A stretch of 64,000 nt of DNA from Nostoc sp. FACHB-892. GTDB taxonomy: Bacteria > Cyanobacteriota > Cyanobacteriia > Cyanobacteriales > Nostocaceae. The DNA lies in NCBI RefSeq assembly GCF_014698795.1, contig NZ_JACJTR010000008.1, positions 1-64,000 of the forward strand, read 5' to 3'. Of the stretch, positions 57,467-64,000 are shown piece by piece. How positions within the stretch are numbered: position 1 is the first letter of the stretch; every line of letters starts with the position of its first letter. A program made the position numbers and the translations under genes. The notes under the pieces were generated by a model. It did not search any database. It was not told the DNA's origin and saw only the letters and a program-made list of their open reading frames with translations.

Positions 57467-58669
57467 GTGAATCTACGCCGCTTGATTCCAATTTTTGATA
57501 GTTCAGTCTCCAACTGGGCATTAGAAGCGCGGCTGTTGCGCTGGTTAACGTTGATTTGGCTGTTCGTCGGCTTGGTAATGCTATTTTCAGCATCCTATCC
57601 TGTCGCTGATGCTCGTCATGATGATGGCTTGTACTACTTTAAGCGTCAACTGGTTTGGGTGTTAGTTTCCTTAATTGGATTCAATATTATTGTTAATTTG
57701 CCTTTGCAGAAAATTTTGGGACAATCCCATTGGTTTTTATTAGTGTTTTTGACATTAATTTTCATTACACTGATTCCAGGATTGGGAAAGAAAGCTTTTG
57801 ACGCAGCACGTTGGATAGCGATCGGGCCAATTCCGATTCAACCCTCAGAATTAATTAAACCCTTCTTGGTGCTGCAAAGTGCGCGGCTTTTTGGTCAATG
57901 GGAACGAATCAGTTGGCGGGTTCGCTTGGCTTGGTTGGGTATTTTCAGTCTGGTACTTTTAGGAATTCTTGCCCAGCCTAACTTGAGTACAACAGCACTT
58001 TGCGGCATGACGATTTGGCTAATTGCTCTAGCAGCTGGCTTACCTTACAAGTATCTGGGAGGAACAGCAATTGGTGGAGTGATGTTGGCACTACTTAGTA
58101 TTAGTATTAAAGAGTATCAGCGTAGGCGGGTAATGTCATTCCTCAATCCGTGGGCAGATGCGAGAGGAGATGGCTATCAGTTGGTGCAAAGTCTACTAGC
58201 TGTGGGTTCTGGTAGAACTTGGGGTTCTGGATTTGGGCTTTCTCAACAAAAACTATTTTATTTACCAATTCAGGATACTGATTTTATTTTTGCGGTGTTC
58301 GCCGAAGAGTTTGGGTTTGTCGGCAGTATGGTACTGTTGGCACTTTTAGCTACATTCGCCACTCTTGGATTAATTGTGGCTCTGAAGGCTAAAAATACAA
58401 TACATCGATTGGTCGCGATCGGCGTGACAATTTTGATGGTAGGACAGTCATTGCTCCACGTCGGTGTTGCTACAGGTTCTCTACCAACTACTGGCTTACC
58501 TTTGCCCATGTTTAGTTATGGTGGTAATTCTATGATTGCTAGCTTAATAGCTGCTGGGTTGCTGGTTCGGGTAGCACGCGAGAGTAGTGAAGCTGAGGTA
58601 GTACCGTTGCGAAAACCCCTGGTTGAAAATGGTCGTAGACGTCGAGCTTTTCAGAAAAATAGAAATTGA
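57467..58669 (+). CDS. ftsW: Septal peptidoglycan polymerase FtsW
   Basis: This is a 400-residue SEDS-family lipid II polymerase for division-site peptidoglycan. About ten membrane helices. Signature segments are FSASYPVADAR, FDAARWIAIGPIPIQPSEL, FAEEFGFVGSM and the family end TGLPLPMFSYGGNSMIASL. RodA is the alternative, but cyanobacterial FtsW is favoured by the DAARWIAIGPIPIQPSE context. The start is GTG at 57467; no ATG alternative fits the N terminus. The gap 57193-57466 has a GCGATCGC site and degenerate heptamer repeats but no gene. Confidence 0.92.
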   Translation: MNLRRLIPIFDSSVSNWALEARLLRWLTLIWLFVGLVMLFSASYPVADARHDDGLYYFKRQLVWVLVSLIGFNIIVNLPLQKILGQSHWFLLVFLTLIFITLIPGLGKKAFDAARWIAIGPIPIQPSELIKPFLVLQSARLFGQWERISWRVRLAWLGIFSLVLLGILAQPNLSTTALCGMTIWLIALAAGLPYKYLGGTAIGGVMLALLSISIKEYQRRRVMSFLNPWADARGDGYQLVQSLLAVGSGRTWGSGFGLSQQKLFYLPIQDTDFIFAVFAEEFGFVGSMVLLALLATFATLGLIVALKAKNTIHRLVAIGVTILMVGQSLLHVGVATGSLPTTGLPLPMFSYGGNSMIASLIAAGLLVRVARESSEAEVVPLRKPLVENGRRRRAFQKNRN

Positions 58670-58704
58670 GTTAGCTAAAGCTCTTTGCAGGAATTCAATA
58701 GATT

Positions 58705-59550
58705 ATGAAAGAATTAAAACAAACAATAATCAACTACTCCAGCACAGACCTTGAACAGCGCAAAAATTGGTATTCTCCGGCAGCAGAAGCTTACAACAAG
58801 GCAAGACCCCGCTATCCTCAGGATCTAATTAAGCAAGTTGTGGAAATTGCTCAACTCTCCACTAACTCCAAAATTCTAGAAGTTGGATGTGGGCCTGGAA
58901 CTGCAACGGTAGCGATCGCTCCATTGGGTTGTTCTATAATCTGCTTAGAACCCAACCCAGAATTTTTTCATTTAGCTCAACAGAATTGTCAACCGTATTC
59001 CAATGTAAAGATTCAGAATACATCGTTTGAAGAGTGGGAACTTGAGCCATTTAAATTTGATGCCGTTTTAGCAGCAAGTTCTTTTCATTGGATATCACCA
59101 GAAGTAGGTTATCCAAAAGCAGCAAATGCCTTAAAAGAGAATGGCCACCTGATTTTGTTGTGGAACAAAGAACTTCAACCCAGCTACGAGGTGTATCAAA
59201 GTTTATCAAAAGTCTATCAACTACATACTCCATCTCTTGACCGATATGAAAACCAAGAAACTCAAGAATATATCTTGAGACAATTAGGAAATATGGCCAT
59301 TGATTCGGGAAAATTCAAAGACTTGATATCTGGACAAGTTGTATCAAAAGTAACCTATACTGCCGATGAATATTTAACACTTTTGACCACCTATTCGCCG
59401 TACATAAAATTAGATCCACATAACAAAGAGTCTTTATTTTCTGAATTAAGACATTGCATAGAAGATCATTTTGGAGGCAGTCTGCAACTTTCATATATCT
59501 CTGCTTTTCACATCGCCCAAAAAGTTATCTCAGAGGTAAAGGACTTTTAA
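58705..59550 (+). CDS. Class I SAM-dependent methyltransferase (Methyltransf_11/25 type)
   Basis: This is a 281-residue protein of the Methyltransferase-11/25 type. SAM motif I is ILEVGCGPGTATVAI (about 53-67), followed by the acidic ICLEPNPEFF, then FDAVLAASSFHWISPEV (motif II) and LKENGHLILLWNKE. The N terminus WYSPAAEAYNKARPRYPQDL is typical of small-molecule methyltransferases of unknown substrate. The last 26 bp overlap the convergent gene on the other strand. An AGGAA lies about 13 nt before the ATG. Confidence 0.85.
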   Translation: MKELKQTIINYSSTDLEQRKNWYSPAAEAYNKARPRYPQDLIKQVVEIAQLSTNSKILEVGCGPGTATVAIAPLGCSIICLEPNPEFFHLAQQNCQPYSNVKIQNTSFEEWELEPFKFDAVLAASSFHWISPEVGYPKAANALKENGHLILLWNKELQPSYEVYQSLSKVYQLHTPSLDRYENQETQEYILRQLGNMAIDSGKFKDLISGQVVSKVTYTADEYLTLLTTYSPYIKLDPHNKESLFSELRHCIEDHFGGSLQLSYISAFHIAQKVISEVKDF

Positions 59551-61831
59551 ATGGACTACTGTTAGATGGAAGATTAGGCGCAAGTGGGTTAATACTAGGT
59601 GTAGGAGTAGGCTCTACTTTTTTGATAACTGTGATTGCAAATCCTCTTTCCTGAGATTGCTGTTTACCTGATATATCATTCACTAACAGTCCGATTCGAG
59701 GCGGGAAAGCTTGATTGACTGGAAGCTTTATTGAGCCAACTGGTTTAACATCATTGCCGTATGGCAGAAGTTTAACTTGAATATTTTCTCCCTCTACTCT
59801 CCAAGTCAGAGTAGCAGATTCCCCTTCGTTGAGAACCAGATTCGGTTGCTCACTACCGTTGATTCTGAAAGAGACAATTTTAAATGGTTTCGGTAATATA
59901 GCAATTTTTGAATCAGTCTTTTTAGAACTAATTTTTTCACTTCCATTATTAGGAAAAGCTTTTATTTCAAAGGCAAAGTTCCCGGCTTTAATAGCTGGTA
60001 TAGAAATATTTGTACATTGCATCTGTGTATTTTGTTGTTTACACAGTTTTTGAAGTTTAGGATCGGCAATATTACCTTGATTAAATTTATAAGTAATTGG
60101 TTCACTATAAGATGTACCGTCATCTGCACTGCCAGAAATTTGGATTTGTTCCAACAAAAATGGACGAGCTATTGTCCAGCTTAAAAGAATATTTTCACCT
60201 TTTGTATACTGGGGTTTATTTGCTTGGAAACTAACGACTTCCGCAATTTGCTTTTCAACTACCTCTACTTCAGTTGTTTGGTTGGCTACTTGGTTATTTC
60301 GAGAAAACAATTGTATACCATTCCGATAAGAAGCTTGTAATTCAAAAGTATAATTTCCTTTTGTTCTTACTCCAGTTTTAACGTTGCTACAACTTAGTTC
60401 TTGTTTTTCTTTTACCTGACAAGGAGGTATTTCATTAGCACTTCCTTTGCCTAGTGTTTCAGGAATGCCATTGCTAAAGTCATAGGAAATAGGCTGAATG
60501 GGTTGCGAACCTTTGCCTGTCAAAACCAACTTTTGTAACTGTTTATAATTGTGAATGTCCCAATTCAAAGTTACCTCATCACCTTCAGTAATTTGAGAGT
60601 TACTTGCACTAAAATTTTCTAATCTCAAAGGTTCGGGGTTTAAAATTCGCCAAATGATAAACCCTATTCCTCCTAGTAACCCCAAAACTGCCAAAAGCAA
60701 CAGAATAAATTGCCACCAAGGACGGGGTTTCCATACTAAACTTCCTTGAGGCAATGTGTTAGGTAAAGGTAAATTTTGTTGGTCTTTGATATCTAGTTGA
60801 AAGTTGACCACTAGCCCTGCACCAAACCACGGTCGTCGCCACCAAGGTCTGGGTTTGACTGTCAAATTAGCCACAGCGCTTCTATTAGGTAATAATCTTA
60901 CCTCAGTCGGATCAAATTTGTAAGTATATAGTTCTTCCTCGTCTCGACTTTTTAAGCTTAATATCAGTTCACGGACAATATTGCCCTGGTTAGCCAGTGA
61001 TAATTCGTACTTGCCAAGACTACGGCTAACTTTTCCCAAAATAGTATTAAATTCTATATCTAAGCGATAATTTGTCGGAATTTGGATGTATACCAAATCC
61101 AACAGCACTAAGTCTGGAGAACTTTCTGAATACAAACGGATTGTCGGAGAATAGCTTCCCGCAAGGGTATCTCCAGGTGGGTGAAATTTCAACAATATTT
61201 GACCTTGAGTACCAGGGTTGAGTTCTAGTGCCGTTACATCAGACACTAACCCTAAGCCCTCAAATCCAGTTGCAGGATAATTGATTGTAAACCAGTCATC
61301 ATCTAAATCTGGGCAACTCAAGCGGAACCTGTCTACAAGATAAGAGCGATTGTCAACTATTACCTCCACTTGCAGAGGCTCACTAGGATTAAAAATTAGT
61401 GGCTTGTTGGGATTGGTGTTAGGTCTAATGGAAAATGTCGGGTCATTTGCCCGAATTGCAGTCTGTTCTTTTAGCAGAACCTTAATTTGATTTGGAAAGG
61501 TTATAGGAGTATCTTGTGGATAATGTAGAGGGGAATCTACGACTAATGTATAGTCATAGGTTCCTGGAAGAGCATTGGCAGCAATTTGAAACTCAAATGT
61601 TACTTCGTCGCTATTCTGTTGGGGAGCTAATGCTAAACTTTCTCTAGGAGAACTAGACCAGCCAGTTAAATTTTGAAATACTTCGTCAAAAACAAAATAT
61701 AAGTCAATAACCGCACTCTGATCTCCCTGATTGATCACAACAACATAGAGTTGAATGGTATCTCCTGGCATTCCAAATTGAATTCCAGGTGGGTTGATAA
61801 TAACTTGCAGTGGATTGGATTTAGCTTGCAT
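59525..61831 (-). CDS. Large membrane protein with Ig-like (CARDB/NEW3-type) repeats
   Basis: This is a 768-residue protein from the ATG at 61831 (MQAKSNPLQVIINPPG), preceded by GGGAG at good spacing; the in-frame start at 61888 lies inside the upstream gene. The N-terminal 380 residues contain two to three beta-rich domains (PGDTIQLYVVVINQGDQSA, EPLQVEVIVDNRSYLVDRFRLS). One membrane helix lies at about 393-413 (WWQFILLLLAVLGLLGGIGF). The C terminus has three tandem Ig-like units sharing [TN]-[EK]-G-[DE]-x-[VIA]-[TL]-L-[NST]-W. A Pro-rich tail follows. It shares the layout beta domains, RPW motif, helix with its upstream neighbour. Function unknown; no catalytic motif. Confidence 0.75.
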   Translation of the reverse strand: MQAKSNPLQVIINPPGIQFGMPGDTIQLYVVVINQGDQSAVIDLYFVFDEVFQNLTGWSSSPRESLALAPQQNSDEVTFEFQIAANALPGTYDYTLVVDSPLHYPQDTPITFPNQIKVLLKEQTAIRANDPTFSIRPNTNPNKPLIFNPSEPLQVEVIVDNRSYLVDRFRLSCPDLDDDWFTINYPATGFEGLGLVSDVTALELNPGTQGQILLKFHPPGDTLAGSYSPTIRLYSESSPDLVLLDLVYIQIPTNYRLDIEFNTILGKVSRSLGKYELSLANQGNIVRELILSLKSRDEEELYTYKFDPTEVRLLPNRSAVANLTVKPRPWWRRPWFGAGLVVNFQLDIKDQQNLPLPNTLPQGSLVWKPRPWWQFILLLLAVLGLLGGIGFIIWRILNPEPLRLENFSASNSQITEGDEVTLNWDIHNYKQLQKLVLTGKGSQPIQPISYDFSNGIPETLGKGSANEIPPCQVKEKQELSCSNVKTGVRTKGNYTFELQASYRNGIQLFSRNNQVANQTTEVEVVEKQIAEVVSFQANKPQYTKGENILLSWTIARPFLLEQIQISGSADDGTSYSEPITYKFNQGNIADPKLQKLCKQQNTQMQCTNISIPAIKAGNFAFEIKAFPNNGSEKISSKKTDSKIAILPKPFKIVSFRINGSEQPNLVLNEGESATLTWRVEGENIQVKLLPYGNDVKPVGSIKLPVNQAFPPRIGLLVNDISGKQQSQERGFAITVIKKVEPTPTPSINPLAPNLPSNSSPFKSPLPLR

Positions 61832-61844
61832 CTGATCGACTCCC

Positions 61845-64000
61845 TTATTTGATGCGGTGTAGTTTGACCTGAAAATCTTCACCACCACTTACAATCATGG
61901 TTTCTTGATTAGTTTTCAAGTCGATACTATTGATTTTTTTAGAGCTTTGGTAAATTGTTTTACCTTCTGTTGCTTTTGTTTTATCGAGCTTATGTTCGGG
62001 GGTTAAATACCAAACCACTACTCGTCCATCATCGCCACCACTTACTAAGAGATTACCATCTTCACTAAATGACAGACTACGCACAGATGTTTTTGATGCT
62101 GACCATCGGTCTAGTGGTGAACAATTAAGTTCATTAAATTTTTCTTGCGGATTCGGATTTTTGAGAATTTGGCATTGATTTAAATTCCAAATTGTAATGA
62201 ATCCCGCAGAATCGGAAGTTGCTAGGATTTTTTCTGCTGAGTTAGGAACAAAAGCTAATCCCCAAATATAGTCTTCACGCCCAACTAATGGGTCTAGCTT
62301 TTCTAGATTTTGCACTGATAAACTTGGGAATTGTTGATCAGATTGAGTTGGATTCCACTGCCACAAGATGAAACGCTTGAAGTTTCCAGAAATTACTAGA
62401 GTTTTTGCATCTGGGCTGAGATTTAGTGCCCGGACTTGGAAACCTGATAGTTTCAATGTATTTTGTACATCGATAACTCGCGGTTCTGCTAGAAAATCGT
62501 TGTTAGTCGCTGGTCTTGACCATACTCTAACTTTACCACTGCCATAACCACTGAATAAGTTAAGTGAGTTTGAGGTGAAAGCTAAATCAAAGACGCGATC
62601 GCCTTTTGCTTTAGGATCTTTAAGGTCTTGAAGTTCACTGATCTTTACACCTGAGGGTACATCTCTTAGTTCAATTACCCCATTATCTAGACCAACAGCA
62701 GCACGATTATTTTGTACCGGCATAAAGCGTAAGACTTGTACTGCGTCATCGGTAATCGCCATCAAACCCTTGGGCTGTTGAGATTTATCACACGCAAATC
62801 GCTCAGTGGATGTTACTGTATCATCGGGGTCTAAGCTATCAGCACCGATTCTCCAAAATCTTAAAGTGCAATCATCTGAACCACTAAGCACAGATGAGCC
62901 AATGCCACTAAAACGCACTGAGTTTACAGAGCGTGTATGCATTACATTTCTTGGTTGCAGTATCCATGCGAGGAGTGCAGCTAATAGTGCGATCGCAGCC
63001 AATTGTAACCATAGAGGTATGATTGGCAAAGTCTCCACTTCTAATGTCTGCGTAGCTGGGTCTGTACTTCCTAAACGTTGGTCAGATAATTCCGATTTAG
63101 CCTCTAATAATAGAGTTTTGCCGATTCCTACCCAAGGGCGTTTTGTTTTAACATCGAGGATAACTTTACTTGTTTCTCCTAAATGGAGATTGGCAATTTC
63201 GGGAAGCTTTTTAAAACTACATCTTCGCCAGTCTCTACCCTGTACTTGCACATTAATTTGCTGGTTGAGGTTGCTAGCGTTTTTAAATAGTAATTCAAAA
63301 GAAGCTGTATCAGACTTCCAGTCAGGTAACCATGCTGATTTACTTGGAATTTTGAGATGTTTTTGTCTGATGATAAAGTCTATAAAACCCACAGGCAAAA
63401 CTTCAATGTTGCCTTCAGCACTAGTTGGATAACCATTATTGCTAACAGCTTCAATAGTAAAAGGATAATTTTGGCTGGGCGCTTGCACAACAGAAGGAGG
63501 TTGGCATTGAAATGTAGCTTCTGCTAAACCACCCGGATCTAAAGATAATCGCCGTTCTGCACTGCCAGTTAGCCAAGACGGATCAACGCCTGTAAAACGT
63601 AGTACCACCTCAGTTGGTTGTTGACCCAGGTTCCGCACCCGTACTGGTATATCCACAGAATTGCGAGGATAGACTTGGAACTCTCGCACAGGCAATTCTA
63701 CACTTAAATGTGTTGGTCTATTGTCTCGCTCGATTTTTAGGCGCAGCACAAGTCTGCACTGTTGTGCTAATTGCGGTGAAAAAATCCTCACCATCAGGTT
63801 GACAGTACCCACAAATCCCGGAATGGGTGTATTGAATACAAAAACTTGGAATATGGTACTACTGCCTGGTGGTTTAGCTGCTGCCACCTCTGGCTCAAGC
63901 CGATACCAGCGATATCCTGTATTCCGGGTTTCTCCTGCGGCGGCAATTTCTATCTGAAAATTGACAAAGCGATCGCTGTCATTATTGACAGTTACCTCAA
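61845..64000 (-). CDS. Membrane-anchored WD40 protein with N-terminal beta domains (partial)
   Basis: The N terminus is outside the window; the frame is open to base 64000, so the GTG at 63887 is not the real start. The visible part is about 718 residues. The first about 330 are beta-rich domains of the NEW3/CARDB type (RVRNLGQQPTEVVLRFTGVD, then FKNASNLNQQINVQVQGRDWRR). A membrane helix (LWLQLAAIALLAALLAWIL) is followed by six to seven WD40 blades (for example SVNSVRFSGIGSSVLSGSDD, VRSLSFSEDGNLLVSGGDDG) to the end. It ends 13 bp before the next gene, so the two form an operon. Which side of the membrane the propeller faces is not clear. Function unknown. Confidence 0.8.
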   Translation of the reverse strand, partial: EVTVNNDSDRFVNFQIEIAAAGETRNTGYRWYRLEPEVAAAKPPGSSTIFQVFVFNTPIPGFVGTVNLMVRIFSPQLAQQCRLVLRLKIERDNRPTHLSVELPVREFQVYPRNSVDIPVRVRNLGQQPTEVVLRFTGVDPSWLTGSAERRLSLDPGGLAEATFQCQPPSVVQAPSQNYPFTIEAVSNNGYPTSAEGNIEVLPVGFIDFIIRQKHLKIPSKSAWLPDWKSDTASFELLFKNASNLNQQINVQVQGRDWRRCSFKKLPEIANLHLGETSKVILDVKTKRPWVGIGKTLLLEAKSELSDQRLGSTDPATQTLEVETLPIIPLWLQLAAIALLAALLAWILQPRNVMHTRSVNSVRFSGIGSSVLSGSDDCTLRFWRIGADSLDPDDTVTSTERFACDKSQQPKGLMAITDDAVQVLRFMPVQNNRAAVGLDNGVIELRDVPSGVKISELQDLKDPKAKGDRVFDLAFTSNSLNLFSGYGSGKVRVWSRPATNNDFLAEPRVIDVQNTLKLSGFQVRALNLSPDAKTLVISGNFKRFILWQWNPTQSDQQFPSLSVQNLEKLDPLVGREDYIWGLAFVPNSAEKILATSDSAGFITIWNLNQCQILKNPNPQEKFNELNCSPLDRWSASKTSVRSLSFSEDGNLLVSGGDDGRVVVWYLTPEHKLDKTKATEGKTIYQSSKKINSIDLKTNQETMIVSGGEDFQVKLHRIK

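Noticed and set aside
62806..63432. 208-codon plus-strand frame inside the WD40 membrane protein
   Set aside because: It is fully antisense to a well-supported gene; composition is not protein-like.

Overview
The window comes from a filamentous, probably heterocyst-forming cyanobacterium close to Nostoc/Anabaena. The evidence is the many GCGATCGC (HIP1) octamers, a DnaE N-half ending in a Nostoc-type split intein, an allophycocyanin core operon with a four-linker-domain ApcE, an atp operon in cyanobacterial order including the duplicated b/b' subunits, a Flv1/Flv3 pair, XisH/XisI, and abundant short tandem repeats and small inverted-repeat elements typical of Nostocales. No species can be named from the sequence alone.

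Layout. 1-367 is the 5' end of a 16S rRNA gene on the minus strand, with a leader and candidate promoter. 1.2-5 kb holds rsmA, ispE, a small membrane protein, a GerMN lipoprotein and tRNA-Gly(CCC). 5-7.8 kb has an LtrA-like membrane protein followed by a gene graveyard (an IS630 helix-turn-helix remnant and a metallophosphoesterase tail). 7.8-11.9 kb (minus) is ftsH, a pabC-like gene, a GNAT gene and a conserved hypothetical. 12.4-14.8 kb is an AT-rich three-gene cassette of unrecognised proteins. 15.3-20 kb has an RTX protein, a vanadium-haloperoxidase-like enzyme and a parvulin-type isomerase, followed by ackA on the minus strand. 22.5-25.2 kb is split dnaE. 25.5-27.1 kb contains a decayed DAACS symporter, a 59-residue gene and a chimeric gene fragment. 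27.5-31.1 kb is flv3-flv1. 31-34 kb is a repeat- and IS-rich gap with the tmRNA gene.

34-40.3 kb is the minus-strand operon atp1-atpI-atpH-atpG-atpF-atpD-atpA-atpC, with hairpins and heptamer repeats between genes. Then come a methyltransferase with a decayed duplicate of its 3' end, and xisH-xisI. 43.1-46.9 kb is a VWA / PP2C / kinase triad whose kinase carries a seven-repeat WD40 propeller and C-terminal membrane segments. A broken toxin-antitoxin pair, comB and a secreted hypothetical follow. 49.7-54.9 kb is apcE-apcA-apcB-apcC. 55.1-57.2 kb is an H-NOX / histidine kinase pair. 57.5-59.5 kb is ftsW and a methyltransferase. The last 4.5 kb (minus) is two large multidomain membrane proteins, one WD40 and one Ig-like; the first runs off the window.

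The recognisable genes serve photosynthesis and energy (atp, apc, flv), housekeeping (rsmA, ispE, dnaE, ftsW, ssrA, ftsH) and signalling (H-NOX pair, VWA-PP2C-kinase triad). The best candidates for an undescribed system are the 12.4-14.8 kb cassette and the WD40/Ig-like pair at 59.5-64 kb. The WD40-fused VWA-PP2C-kinase triad is an unusual variant of a known theme.
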